Source: Clostridiaceae bacterium OM02-2AC
GTDB lineage: Bacteria; Bacillota_I; Bacilli_A; Erysipelotrichales; Erysipelotrichaceae
DNA: 64,000 nucleotides
Assembly: GCA_003481775.1 (NCBI GenBank)
Contig: QULU01000025.1
Span: 7,880-71,879, forward strand
Direction: 5' to 3'
The notes beneath the pieces are model-generated. The model saw nothing but the letters and a program-made list of their open reading frames with translations, was not told where the DNA came from and did not search any database. This document shows positions 48,907 through 58,006 of the stretch, in pieces. Each line of letters opens with the position of its first letter. The first letter of the stretch is position 1. The position numbers and the translations under genes are program-made.

Positions 48907-51423
48907 ATGAAGATACAGAAAAGAGACGGAAAACTTCAGGAATTTGAAGGAGAAAAGATTGCACAGGCAATCAGGAAAGCATTCCGCAGTACCGGAACAA
49001 GTATAGAAGAAGCGGTATTGAAGGATATGATTGAAGATATTACAACGGTGGCGGCAGCGGACGGCGCACAGCTGAGTGTTGAGGTCGTTCAGGATTTAGT
49101 CGAGGAAAAACTGATGCAGCATCAGTTTTATAAGGAAGCAAAAAATTATATTCTGTATCGTCAGAAGAGAACGGAAGCAAGGCAGGTTGTGCATGATCTT
49201 GTACATGCACTGCAAAATGAAGACCTTTACAGCATATTAGTAGATATTCAGCAGCAATATCCGGATGAGGTGTATGATCTGCGTCATCTGCTCATGAAAT
49301 TTCATTCCTTTTTGAAAGCGGATATGGGCAGTGATGAACGGCTGCGAATGCTGATCAAGGCAAGTGTTGAACTGATTCGTAAGGAGGCTCCGAAATGGGA
49401 ATATATCGCTTCCCGTTTTCTTTCCTATCAGCTGCATGAGGAAATCAGTGCCCGCATGCAAAAGCTGGAGCTTCCCGTATTCAGCAAAAAACTGAAGTAT
49501 CTGGAGGAACAGGGCTATTATGGTGATTATATCCGTAAGGCCTACAGCGATGCGCAGATAGATGAGCTGGGGGCCTATCTGAAGGATGAGCGTGACTATC
49601 TGTTTACCTACAGCGGTCTGGAGCTTGTCAAGAAACGGTATCTGATGTGCTCCCATGCCCATGAGGTTTTGGAAACCCCGCAGGAGATGTTTATGGGAAT
49701 CGCCATGCATCTGGCAATGCCGGAGCAGGAGCGAATGTACTGGGCAAAGCAGATATACGATATTCTCTCGCAGCTGCAGGTAACCATGGCGACACCGACC
49801 ATGTCCAATGCCCGCAAGCCGTATCATCAGCTTTCCAGCTGCTTCATTGACACGGTAGAGGATACCTTAAACAATATTTACAAGAGTGTGGATAATTTTG
49901 CACAGGTTTCCAAATACGGCGGCGGTATGGGGCTGTACTTTGGTAAGGTTCGGGCAAACGGCAGTGATATCCGTGGCTTTGAAGGAGCCGCAGGCGGTGT
50001 GATTCGCTGGATCAAGCTTGTCAACGATACGGCAACCGCAGTTGATCAGCTGGGTGTTCGTCAGGGAGCAGTCGCCGTCTATCTGGATGCGTGGCATAAG
50101 GATCTCCCCGAATTTTTGAATCTGAGAACCAACAACGGGGATGACCGTATGAAGGCACATGACGTGTTTCCGGCTGTCTGTTATCCGGACTTGTTCTGGA
50201 AACTGGCGAAAGAGGATTTGAATGCAATCTGGTATCTGATGTGTCCGCATGAAATCCATAAGATCAAGGGCTATCATCTGGAGGATTTCTATGGTGAGGA
50301 ATGGGAAGAGCGCTACTTTGATTGTGTGCAGGATCCGCGGGTGCCGAAGCGATCGATGGTACTGAAGGATCTGGTGCGTCTGATTCTGAAATCAGCTGTG
50401 GAAACCGGTACACCGTTTACCTTTAACCGTGATCATGTGAATCGTATGAATCCAAACGCACATGCCGGTATGATTTACAGCAGTAATCTCTGTACGGAAA
50501 TCGCGCAAAATATGAAGGCGCTAAAGCTGGAAGAGAGCCGTATTGTAGAGGTTGACGGAGAAACTGTAGTGGTCAATGAAAGTAAGCCCGGAGATTTTGT
50601 CGTCTGCAATCTGGCGAGTCTGTCACTGGGAAATATCGATGTAAGCAATGCAGAAGAGCTTTCCCATATCATCCATGTGATCGTGCGTGCGCTGGATAAT
50701 GTAATCGATTTGAATTATTATCCGATACCCTATGCGAAAATAACAAACCGCAAATACCGCCCGATCGGGTTAGGTGTCAGCGGCTATCATCATATGCTGG
50801 TAAAGCAGGGTCTGCGGTTTGAGTCCGAGGAGCATCTGCAGTTTGCGGATACCCTTTTTGAAAAAATCAATTACTATGCGATTCAGGCAAGCACTGCATT
50901 GGCGAAGGAAAAGGGCAGCTATTCGATGTTTGCGGGAAGCGATTGGCAAAGTGGCGCCTATTTCACAAAGCGCGGCTATGCATCCGACGCATGGAACCGT
51001 CTGTCACAGCAGGTTTGTGAGCAGGGTATGCGGAATGCATGGCTGATGGCGATCGCGCCGACAAGCTCTACCTCCATCATCGCCGGAACAACAGCCGGAG
51101 TGGATCCGATTATGAATAAATATTTTCTGGAGGAAAAAAAGGGCAGTATGATTGCCCGGGTTGCACCGGATTTGGACGCAAGAACCTTCTGGCTGTATAA
51201 GAACGCCCATCTGATCGATCAGGAATGGGTTGTGCGTTCTGCCGGTATCCGACAGCGTCATATCGACCAGGCACAGTCTGTCAATCTGTATATCACCAAT
51301 GAATTTACTCTGCGTCAGGTTCTGATGCTGTATATTCACGCATGGGAATATGGGGTGAAAACCATATATTATGTTCGCAGCAAATCATTGGAAGTAGAGG
51401 AATGCGAATCCTGCGCATCGTAG
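48907..51423 (+). CDS. nrdA: class I ribonucleoside-diphosphate reductase, alpha subunit
   Basis: 838 residues. N-terminal ATP-cone (KIQKRDGKLQEFEGEKIAQAI), then the ten-stranded reductase barrel. The substrate-binding Cys312 lies in YHQLSSCFIDTVED, the radical-site segment NLCTEIAQNM follows, and SYMIAPTSSTS-like AIAPTSSTSIIAGTTAG is conserved. The C-terminus ends in ECESCAS, the redox-active Cys pair. The presence of an ATP-cone points to class Ia-like allosteric overall-activity control. The ATG at 48907 is at proper distance from AGGTGG; the ATG at 48901 is too near. It is 12 bases upstream of the beta subunit. The leader hairpin suggests translational control. Confidence 0.95.
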   Translation: MKIQKRDGKLQEFEGEKIAQAIRKAFRSTGTSIEEAVLKDMIEDITTVAAADGAQLSVEVVQDLVEEKLMQHQFYKEAKNYILYRQKRTEARQVVHDLVHALQNEDLYSILVDIQQQYPDEVYDLRHLLMKFHSFLKADMGSDERLRMLIKASVELIRKEAPKWEYIASRFLSYQLHEEISARMQKLELPVFSKKLKYLEEQGYYGDYIRKAYSDAQIDELGAYLKDERDYLFTYSGLELVKKRYLMCSHAHEVLETPQEMFMGIAMHLAMPEQERMYWAKQIYDILSQLQVTMATPTMSNARKPYHQLSSCFIDTVEDTLNNIYKSVDNFAQVSKYGGGMGLYFGKVRANGSDIRGFEGAAGGVIRWIKLVNDTATAVDQLGVRQGAVAVYLDAWHKDLPEFLNLRTNNGDDRMKAHDVFPAVCYPDLFWKLAKEDLNAIWYLMCPHEIHKIKGYHLEDFYGEEWEERYFDCVQDPRVPKRSMVLKDLVRLILKSAVETGTPFTFNRDHVNRMNPNAHAGMIYSSNLCTEIAQNMKALKLEESRIVEVDGETVVVNESKPGDFVVCNLASLSLGNIDVSNAEELSHIIHVIVRALDNVIDLNYYPIPYAKITNRKYRPIGLGVSGYHHMLVKQGLRFESEEHLQFADTLFEKINYYAIQASTALAKEKGSYSMFAGSDWQSGAYFTKRGYASDAWNRLSQQVCEQGMRNAWLMAIAPTSSTSIIAGTTAGVDPIMNKYFLEEKKGSMIARVAPDLDARTFWLYKNAHLIDQEWVVRSAGIRQRHIDQAQSVNLYITNEFTLRQVLMLYIHAWEYGVKTIYYVRSKSLEVEECESCAS

Positions 51424-51435
51424 AAGGGAGAACTT

Positions 51436-52479
51436 ATGAGTGATTTAATACGAAAGCCTCTGTTTAATGAACACGGGGATTGCGAGGTCGGAAAGCGCCG
51501 CATGATCAATGGCAATACGACCAATCTGAATGATTTTAATAATATGAAGTATACCTGGGTGTCCGACTGGTATCGTCAGGCGATGAATAATTTCTGGATT
51601 CCTGAGGAAATCAATCTGAATCAGGATGTGAAGGATTATCGTCGACTGCGTGAGGCAGAGAAAACGGCCTATGACAAAACCTTGTCCTTTCTGATTTTTC
51701 TGGACTCTATCCAAACAGCGAATCTGCCGAACGTAGGAGAATATATTACGGCAAATGAAGTGAATCTGTGTCTGACGATACAGGCCTTTCAGGAGGCAGT
51801 TCACTCGCAGAGCTATAGCTATATGCTGGATTCCATCTGTTCTCCGCAGGAACGCAGCGATATACTGTACCAGTGGAAGGATGATGAACGCCTGTTGAAT
51901 CGAAATAAATTCATCGGTGATTTATATAATGATTTCCAAACGCATAGAGACGGCAAACATCTGATGAAGACGATGATGGCGAATTATATCCTGGAGGGTA
52001 TCTACTTTTATTCCGGCTTTATGTTCTTCTATAATCTGGGGCGTATGGGGAAAATGCCTGGCTCTGTACAGGAAATTCGCTATATCAACCGCGATGAAAA
52101 CACACATCTCTGGCTGTTTCGTTCCATGATTCTCGAGCTGCAGAAGGAGGAGCCACAGCTGTTTACGGACGATCTGATTGCGGAATATAAGGAAATGCTG
52201 CGCCATGGCGTTGAGGAGGAAATCCGCTGGGGAGAATATGTTATAGGAAATCATATCGAGGGACTGACGATGGAAATGGTATCCGATTATATTCATTACC
52301 TGGGAAATCTTCGCAGTAATTCTCTTGGCTTTGGCTCTTTGTATGACGGCTTTGAAAATGAACCGAAATCTATGGAATGGGTGTCTATGTATGCAAATGC
52401 CAATCTGATTAAGACCGATTTCTTTGAAGCACGTTCCTCTGCCTATGCGAAAAGCAGTGCATTGGTGGATGATCTGTAA
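51436..52479 (+). CDS. nrdB: class I ribonucleoside-diphosphate reductase, beta subunit
   Basis: 347 residues, the four-helix R2 fold. Metal ligands: Asp in FLIFLDSIQTAN, Glu and His in FQEAVHSQSYSY, and Glu/His in RDENTHLWLF, with a further Glu in the YILEGIYFYSGF helix. The radical Tyr is the residue four after the first His (HSQSY), so a dimetal-tyrosyl cofactor is expected. The C-terminal tail (SALVDDL) would dock to the alpha subunit. An NrdI-like flavodoxin gene 0.4 kb downstream raises the question of a manganese cofactor. Confidence 0.95.
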   Translation: MSDLIRKPLFNEHGDCEVGKRRMINGNTTNLNDFNNMKYTWVSDWYRQAMNNFWIPEEINLNQDVKDYRRLREAEKTAYDKTLSFLIFLDSIQTANLPNVGEYITANEVNLCLTIQAFQEAVHSQSYSYMLDSICSPQERSDILYQWKDDERLLNRNKFIGDLYNDFQTHRDGKHLMKTMMANYILEGIYFYSGFMFFYNLGRMGKMPGSVQEIRYINRDENTHLWLFRSMILELQKEEPQLFTDDLIAEYKEMLRHGVEEEIRWGEYVIGNHIEGLTMEMVSDYIHYLGNLRSNSLGFGSLYDGFENEPKSMEWVSMYANANLIKTDFFEARSSAYAKSSALVDDL

Positions 52480-52885
52480 GCGAAGGCGTGAGAATATCTG
52501 CATAGCATAGCTATTCGAGAATAAAGAGGATTTTATACGGCTTTCGCTTCTATCGTAGGAATCCTCTTTTCTTATATGATAGCAGTAAAAAGCCATCAAT
52601 ATAGGGATAACAGCAGACTTGTCTGGACTGTGACAGGAAAGCTGGCAGGCAATGCGGGAGGAGTGATTTCCTGAAAACAAGCTATGAAAGCACATCCCTT
52701 CTGGACACTTCTGTAGCATGTGCGAAACAGCGGATACCATATAGCAGCCATGTAGAGCTGTTGATAATATAAAATATTCCTATTATTTGATTTCCTTCAG
52801 AGATTTTAGAGGCTGTCGGGCATCAGAATTGCTTTGACTGTTAGCCTGTGGTAATATTCAGACAGACAAACAAGGAGGTCATGTT
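52480..52885. other. intergenic region before nrdI
   Basis: About 400 bases with the nrdB terminator at 52523-52570 and, at its end, a likely promoter for nrdI (TTGCTT, 17 bases, TAATAT near 52830-52858). No gene in between. Confidence 0.5.
52523..52570 (+). terminator. terminator of the nrdAB operon
   Basis: AAAGAGGATT (52523-52532) with AATCCTCTTT (52560-52569), followed by a T-rich end. Confidence 0.75.
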
Positions 52886-53236
52886 ATGAAATACGTATAT
52901 GCATCCAGAATGGGAAAAACTGAAAAATTGATAGGAAAGCTTGCGCTTGACGCAATGAAAATAGAAAACGGTACAGAAACAGCAGAAGGTGATTATATTT
53001 TATTCACTTATACCGATGGCAATGGTGTCGTACCGAACATCGTGGAAAGCTTTCTGGAAAACAACGCCGATCGCTTAAAGGGTGTTGTAGCTGGAGGAAG
53101 CAGAGAACGTCATGCCGCAACCTTTGGCTGGGCAGGTGATGTTATCTCAAAAAAATACAATGTCCCATGTCTGTATAAGGTTGACGGTGAGGGCAGCGAA
53201 GAGGATGTTGAGATATTAAAACAGCTTATTCAGTAA
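52886..53236 (+). CDS. nrdI: NrdI-like flavodoxin
   Basis: 116 residues. Short flavodoxin fold with the features of NrdI: YASRMGKTEKLIGKL (phosphate loop), ILFTYTDGNGVVPNIVESFL, GVVAGGSRERHAATFGWAGDVISKKY and VPCLYKVDGEGSEEDVE. In class Ib systems NrdI supplies the oxidant that assembles the Mn-tyrosyl cofactor of the beta subunit. It is transcribed separately from nrdAB, behind its own promoter and a CAAGGAGGTCATGTT site, and has its own terminator. A generic flavodoxin is the alternative. Confidence 0.8.
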   Translation: MKYVYASRMGKTEKLIGKLALDAMKIENGTETAEGDYILFTYTDGNGVVPNIVESFLENNADRLKGVVAGGSRERHAATFGWAGDVISKKYNVPCLYKVDGEGSEEDVEILKQLIQ

Positions 53237-53643
53237 GCGATGCCCGTCGTTTGTAATCGAGGACAAGCGTAAGATCAGAAGGTCTACAGCAAAATTATGC
53301 TGCTTCTGATCTTTTTTTATTATATAGGAACCGCAGGATTACGAAGCATGAAGCATGGAATTGCAGAATATAACAGGGAAAATGCAAAAACAGAAAATGG
53401 GATCGCAGCCTTCCTATATGCAATCATGGAAATGGCTGTTGAGGAAGCAAACCGTGATCAGAGCTTTAACAAGTGCAGGAGGTAGTTTGCTATGCGAAAT
53501 AGGCGTTTTAAGGCAAAGTCAGATGCTGTTCATACAATCGAAACGTTTTCGGTCATTTTTCTTCCACTTTTTCAAGGTGCGTGGTATATTGTGGTTAGAT
53601 ATGGGTAACATATAGTGACAACCCATGCAAAGGAGGCTTCACA
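53237..53643. other. intergenic region with terminator and doubtful small frames
   Basis: After the terminator at 53271-53319, a frame 53348-53485 reads like coding (KHGIAEYNRENAKTENG) but has no ribosome site, and 53492-53608 (38 codons, MRNRRFKAKSD) has an AGGAGG site but no recognisable product. Both may be remnants. Confidence 0.35.
53271..53319 (+). terminator. strong terminator after nrdI
   Basis: AAGATCAGAAG (53271-53281) pairs with CTTCTGATCTT (53303-53313), with an inner GC helix and seven T residues. Confidence 0.9.
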
Positions 53644-54594
53644 ATGAGTGAAAAAAGAAAAATCGTACTGGTTGGTACCGGCTTTGTCGGTATGAGCATG
53701 GCATATAGTTTTCTGAGCACCGGAGGAATTGATGAATTGGTGCTGCTTGATGTAGCAAAGGAAAAAGCAGTCGGAGAGGCAATGGATCTGCAGCACGGAC
53801 TGCCATATGCCAGAGGAAAAATGGAAATTTATGCAGGAGACTATGCAGACTGCAGGGATGCGAGCATTGTCGTAATTACAGCGGGAGCTGCTCAGAAACC
53901 GGATGAAACGCGTCTGGATCTGACAGCGAAAAATGCCAGAATCATGAAAAGTGTCGTGGAAAGCATCATGGCAAGCGGCTTTGATGGAATTTTGATTATT
54001 GCCAGCAATCCTGTAGATGGTATGACTTATCTTGCCCAAAAGGTGAGCGGTCTTCCAAAACAGCGTGTGATTGGATCCGGAACAATTTTGGATACGGCAC
54101 GTCTTCGCTATATGATGAGCGAATATCTGGATGTATCCAGCTCCAATATGCATGCTTATATCATGGGAGAGCATGGGGATTCCAGCTTTGTGCCATGGAC
54201 ACATGCCTATGTAGGAAGCAAATCACTGCTGGAGCTGTTGGATGAAAAAGGAAAGCCGTTATCCGATCTGCATGACATCTACACCAATGTACAGCAGGCA
54301 GCGTATGAAATTATCAATCGCAAGAAGGCTACCTTCTATGGCATCGGACTTTCCTTGAATCGACTGGTTCATGCTGTTCTGGATGATGAGAATGTCATCC
54401 TCACCGTATCTGCCTACCAGTCAAAGGAATATGGACACGAGGGCTTGTATATCGGTGTGCCTGCAATCGTGAACAGACAGGGAATTCGGGAGGTAGTTCG
54501 TTTGAAGCTGAATGAGGTCGATCAGGCTAAATTCGACAGCAGCTGCAGGACCTTACAGGAAATCAATCGGGATGTCATTGACCCGCTGCTTTGA
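53644..54594 (+). CDS. ldh: L-lactate dehydrogenase, copy 1
   Basis: 316 residues, NAD-dependent L-lactate/malate dehydrogenase family. NAD fold VLVGTGFVGMSMAYSF; active-site loop AAQKPDETRLDL with Gln84 at the position that selects lactate/pyruvate over malate, Arg90 and Arg153 as substrate arginines, and catalytic His177 in GEHGDSSFVPW. Regenerates NAD+ in fermentation. AAAGGAGGCTTCACA precedes the ATG. It is followed after 104 bases by a close paralogue with no terminator clearly between them. Confidence 0.92.
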   Translation: MSEKRKIVLVGTGFVGMSMAYSFLSTGGIDELVLLDVAKEKAVGEAMDLQHGLPYARGKMEIYAGDYADCRDASIVVITAGAAQKPDETRLDLTAKNARIMKSVVESIMASGFDGILIIASNPVDGMTYLAQKVSGLPKQRVIGSGTILDTARLRYMMSEYLDVSSSNMHAYIMGEHGDSSFVPWTHAYVGSKSLLELLDEKGKPLSDLHDIYTNVQQAAYEIINRKKATFYGIGLSLNRLVHAVLDDENVILTVSAYQSKEYGHEGLYIGVPAIVNRQGIREVVRLKLNEVDQAKFDSSCRTLQEINRDVIDPLL

Positions 54595-54698
54595 TTCAGA
54601 CAGTTTTCTACAGGGGATAAGGAAATGATTGCCGTTTTCTTATCTTCTTTTTTATGGTAAAGTAATGAGTGAATAGAATATCTGGAGGTAGTTTATCT

Positions 54699-55649
54699 AT
54701 GAATGAGAAAAGAAAAATCGTATTGGTCGGCTGTGGCTTTGTCGGTATGAGTATGGCATACAGCTTTCTGAATACCGGGGGAATCGACGAGCTGGTGCTG
54801 ATTGATGTGGATCAGGAAAAGGCAATCGGAGAAGCGATGGATTTGCAGCATGGTCTGCCCTATGCAAGAGGTAAAATGAGTATCAAGGCAGGCGGCTATG
54901 AGGAATGCCGTGATGCTGCGGTTGTTGTGATTACGGCCGGTGTTACGCAGAAGCCGACAGAGACTCGTCTGGATCTTACTGCAAGGGATACGGTGATTAT
55001 CAAAAGCGTGACAGAGCAGATTATGGCGAGCGGCTTTGACGGTATACTGGTGATTGCCAGCAATCCCGTGGATGCCATGACCTATGTTGCGCAAAAGGTA
55101 AGCGGTCTGCCGAAGGAGCGTGTCATCGGCTCCGGTACCATTCTGGACACGGCACGTCTTCGCTATATGATGAGTGAGTATCTGGATGTTTCCACGAGCA
55201 ATATACATGCCTATATTATGGGGGAGCATGGGGATTCCAGCTTTGTGCCATGGACCAATGCCTATGTCGGCTGTAAGAATCTGCTGGACCTGCTGGATGA
55301 AAAGGGCAGAGATTTATCCGATCTGCATGATATTTACACCAATGTACAGCAGGCGGGCTATGAAATCGTGAAGCGGAAGCGCTCCACCTATTATGGAATC
55401 GGATTGTCGTTAAACCGGTTGGTTCATGCGATTCTGGATGATGAGAATGTCATCCTGACTGTATCCGCATATCAGAATAACGAATATGGACAGGAGGGAC
55501 TGTATATCGGTGTTCCGGCAGTTGTCAACCGTCAGGGAATCCGAGAAATCGTAAAGCTGGATCTGAATGAAGTAGATCAGGCAAAATTCAATCAGAGCTG
55601 TGAAACGATTCGTGATATCAATACGGATGCCGTTGATCCGCTGCTGTAG
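54699..55649 (+). CDS. ldh: L-lactate dehydrogenase, copy 2 (tandem paralogue)
   Basis: 316 residues, same length as copy 1 and highly similar throughout, including GEHGDSSFVPW, DTARLRYMMSEYLDV and the C-terminal VDPLL. The specificity Gln is retained (VTQKPTETRLDL). Differences cluster in surface positions and in the segment after the active-site loop. GGAGGTAGTTTATCT sets the start at 54699. Either copy could have a distinct effector response or substrate range (a 2-hydroxyacid other than lactate is possible). Confidence 0.92.
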   Translation: MNEKRKIVLVGCGFVGMSMAYSFLNTGGIDELVLIDVDQEKAIGEAMDLQHGLPYARGKMSIKAGGYEECRDAAVVVITAGVTQKPTETRLDLTARDTVIIKSVTEQIMASGFDGILVIASNPVDAMTYVAQKVSGLPKERVIGSGTILDTARLRYMMSEYLDVSTSNIHAYIMGEHGDSSFVPWTNAYVGCKNLLDLLDEKGRDLSDLHDIYTNVQQAGYEIVKRKRSTYYGIGLSLNRLVHAILDDENVILTVSAYQNNEYGQEGLYIGVPAVVNRQGIREIVKLDLNEVDQAKFNQSCETIRDINTDAVDPLL

Positions 55650-55890
55650 AAAGGAAGCAAAGATTGTAAGCATACAGAAAAGAACAGTGAAACCGCCTTG
55701 TTGTCATAGGGCGGTCTTTTTTATATAGGAATCAGGGAGGTCGGCTTGTGAGGTGGCGCTCTGCAGGGAATTGGATATCAATGTGCGGAGCGTGCGAATA
55801 ATGCTTCATACCTGCGGCTTTTTCCTGTATAATAAACATGGAAAATAAGGAAGCAATAGCTTAGACATACTGAAAACGGAGGATTGCGTA

Positions 55891-56808
55891 ATGAAGCAGA
55901 CGATGATAGGAACATGGAAGATGGCATATGACGGTATCCGCAAGGGAGCCGTGGTTTTGCAGGAGCATGGTGTAAAGGAAGCCATACTTACAGCGATACA
56001 GGACGTAGAGCAACGGGAGGAATTTGTATCCGTCGGAAACGGAGGTCTTCCCAACATCGACGGGCAGGTACAGCTGGATGCAGCCTATATGGATGGAAAA
56101 ACATTGAATTTCGGCGGAGTGATAGAGGTTGAGAATGTGGCATCCGCAATCGAGGTCGCAGCATCATTGTGCGGAAACCACTGTAACTGCCTGCTTGCCG
56201 GTAAGGGAGCGGAGGCGTATGCGCAACGAGAGGGCTTTGCGTTTTCAAATCATCTTACCAAAGCATCAAAGCAGCGATGGGAACAGGCAAAAAAAGACGT
56301 GGAATTAAAGGCGTATGACGGACACGATACCGTTTGTGTACTCGCCGCAAAGGAGGATGAAATGGCTGCAGGTGTTTCTACCTCGGGGTTGTTTTTGAAG
56401 CATGCCGGCAGAGTAGGGGACAGTCCTGTGATCGGCTCCGGCTTTTACAGTGACGCGCTGGCTGGAAGCGCGGCGGCAACCGGTCTTGGGGAAGACATCA
56501 TGCGCGGCTGTCTGTCTATTCGGGTTGTTGATTTGATGCGTGCAGGGCTTGCTGTTCAGGATGCTCTGGTTCAGGTGCTGGATACCCATATGGCACGTAT
56601 GAAGCAGGCGGGAAATGCGTGCGATGCAATCTCCATGATTGCTATGGATACGCATGGGAATTGTGCTGCTGTAACGAATTTGAAGGAATTTCCTTATGTT
56701 GTTGCGCAGGATGGCAAGGTAACGCTCATGGTTGCGGCATATGAAAACGGTGTTCATCGTTGTTTTCCTGCCGATGAAGCATGGATAAAGCAATATACCG
56801 GTGATTGA
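55891..56808 (+). CDS. glycosylasparaginase/isoaspartyl peptidase-type Ntn-hydrolase
   Basis: 305 residues of the asparaginase-2 family. The nucleophile is Thr147 in YDGHDTVCVLA, where the precursor would self-cleave into alpha (~146) and beta (~159) chains. GNGGLPNIDG near residue 49 and the substrate loop GDSPVIGSGFYSD are those of bacterial glycosylasparaginases (N4-(beta-GlcNAc)-L-asparaginase), which release the sugar amine from Asn-linked glycans; isoaspartyl peptidase is the alternative. No signal peptide, so it acts on imported glyco-asparagine. GGAGGATTGCGTA precedes the ATG. It joins GH112 as a second host-glycan enzyme in the window. Confidence 0.83.
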   Translation: MKQTMIGTWKMAYDGIRKGAVVLQEHGVKEAILTAIQDVEQREEFVSVGNGGLPNIDGQVQLDAAYMDGKTLNFGGVIEVENVASAIEVAASLCGNHCNCLLAGKGAEAYAQREGFAFSNHLTKASKQRWEQAKKDVELKAYDGHDTVCVLAAKEDEMAAGVSTSGLFLKHAGRVGDSPVIGSGFYSDALAGSAAATGLGEDIMRGCLSIRVVDLMRAGLAVQDALVQVLDTHMARMKQAGNACDAISMIAMDTHGNCAAVTNLKEFPYVVAQDGKVTLMVAAYENGVHRCFPADEAWIKQYTGD

Positions 56809-56809
56809 T

Positions 56810-57250
56810 ATGACGCCTTTACTTGATCATCTGCATGTCACCGTTCGTGATTTAAAACGTGCTGAATGCTTTTATGATCAATTTTTGCCACTGCTTGGCT
56901 TTGACCTGCGTTATAAGGAATATGATTGTAAGGAAGCAAATGCATATGAAATAATAGAATACCATCATGCGGCGTTCTCTATTGGTATTGTCAGTCCGCG
57001 GAGCTGTTTTGAAAAGGAAAAGCTCAGCCGCAGGAAGCCTGGAGCTTTGCATCATGTGGCATTTATGGTAGAAGATACGCAGACAGTGGATTGCTTATAC
57101 GAGCAGGTCATGCAGATGAAGATGCAGATTGTTCATGCGCCAAGATATTATCCGGAATACTGTGAGGACTATTATGCATTTTTTCTGAAGGACAGTGAAG
57201 GTATTGAACTGGAGATTACAAGCTATGACAGGCGGAAATACTTTCCTTAA
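56810..57250 (+). CDS. VOC-family (glyoxalase-like) protein
   Basis: 146 residues with one vicinal-oxygen-chelate domain formed of two beta-alpha-beta-beta-beta units: LDHLHVTVRDLKRAECFYDQFL at the start and HHVAFMVEDTQTVDCLYEQV in the second half; metal ligands His (LDHLH), His (ALHHVAF) and Glu (GIELEIT). Reaction unknown. Start codon is uncertain: ATG 56810 lacks a strong ribosome site, and a GTG at 56801 overlapping the previous stop is possible. Probably cotranscribed with the amidase gene. Confidence 0.8.
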   Translation: MTPLLDHLHVTVRDLKRAECFYDQFLPLLGFDLRYKEYDCKEANAYEIIEYHHAAFSIGIVSPRSCFEKEKLSRRKPGALHHVAFMVEDTQTVDCLYEQVMQMKMQIVHAPRYYPEYCEDYYAFFLKDSEGIELEITSYDRRKYFP

Positions 57251-57353
57251 ATCAGCGGTTATACCAAAACAGCAAACATGGTAGCTGAAGCAAATGGTTC
57301 TGGTAATGCAAAGGCATTCTCTGGCTTGTTGCAGCATCGTGATTTTCAAAATG

Positions 57354-57396
57354 AAAAATGCAAAGGCATCCTATAACAGCGATGCCTTTGCGTTTT
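57354..57396. terminator. bidirectional terminator
   Basis: GCAAAGGCATC (57360-57370) / GATGCCTTTGC (57381-57391), A-run before and T-run after; shared by the VOC gene (plus) and the nitroreductase gene (minus). Confidence 0.88.
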
Positions 57397-57428
57397 TCAT
57401 TTAAGAGTAACACGGTATCCTTCATCCA

Positions 57429-57929
57429 TCAGTCGAAGTATGAAATCTTGTCTGGGTCAAAGCGGTCTGCAATTTCTTTTTCTTCACAGCCATAGCCGAC
57501 AGCGACGACCGCAACCGGAAGTAAATCCTCTTTCAATCCGTAATATCTGCGGAAATTATCAATGCGCTCCCTGCGCGGTCCCACGGCACACCAGCAGGTT
57601 GACAGTCCCTGATGGCGTGCTTCAATCAGAATATTTTCGATTGCGGCACTGCAGTCACAGTACAGATATTCATCCAAATCTGTCACTGTGCGATCTCCCA
57701 TCACAAGGATGGCACAGGGCGCTGTTTTCATCATACCTGTATACGGCTGCAGGGTTGTCATCTCATCCAGGGCTTTGCGATTGCGAATAACCATAAACCG
57801 CCAGCTTTGCGTATTTCGGGCGGTTGGCGCATGCATGGCAGCACGAAGAAGCTCCATCAGCTTTTCGTCCTCTACGTCTCTGTTCTCATAACGCCGTATG
57901 CTCTGTCTTGTCCATACTTCATTCAGCAT
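57429..57929 (-). CDS. nitroreductase-family flavoprotein
   Basis: 166 residues, FMN-binding nitroreductase fold. Typical start RQSIRRYENRDVEDEKLMELLRAAMHAPTARNTQSWRF gives the FMN-phosphate contacts (RRY, and PTARNTQSW), and GLSTCWCAVGP with VAVVAVGYG complete the fold. The short length is that of the minimal family form. Reduces quinones or nitro compounds with NAD(P)H, or acts in cofactor metabolism; substrate unknown. AAGGAGGAAACAATTT precedes the ATG. Confidence 0.88.
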   Translation of the reverse strand: MLNEVWTRQSIRRYENRDVEDEKLMELLRAAMHAPTARNTQSWRFMVIRNRKALDEMTTLQPYTGMMKTAPCAILVMGDRTVTDLDEYLYCDCSAAIENILIEARHQGLSTCWCAVGPRRERIDNFRRYYGLKEDLLPVAVVAVGYGCEEKEIADRFDPDKISYFD

Positions 57930-57976
57930 AAATTGTTTCCTCCTTATTCTCTTTTCTTAAGTATAGCACAAACCTG

Positions 57977-58006
57977 AAAAAAGAGCTGTGCATAATGCGC
58001 AGCTCT
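57977..58006 (-). terminator. terminator overlapping the stop of pgdA copy 1
   Basis: AGAGCTGCGC/GCACAGCTCT arms (minus-strand reading, 58006-57997 and 57991-57982) then six T residues; the first arm starts inside the TAG stop codon. Confidence 0.85.

Noticed and set aside
53492..53608. 38-codon frame with a good AGGAGG site
   Set aside because: Product not recognisable; the stretch also looks like the promoter region of the lactate dehydrogenase gene.
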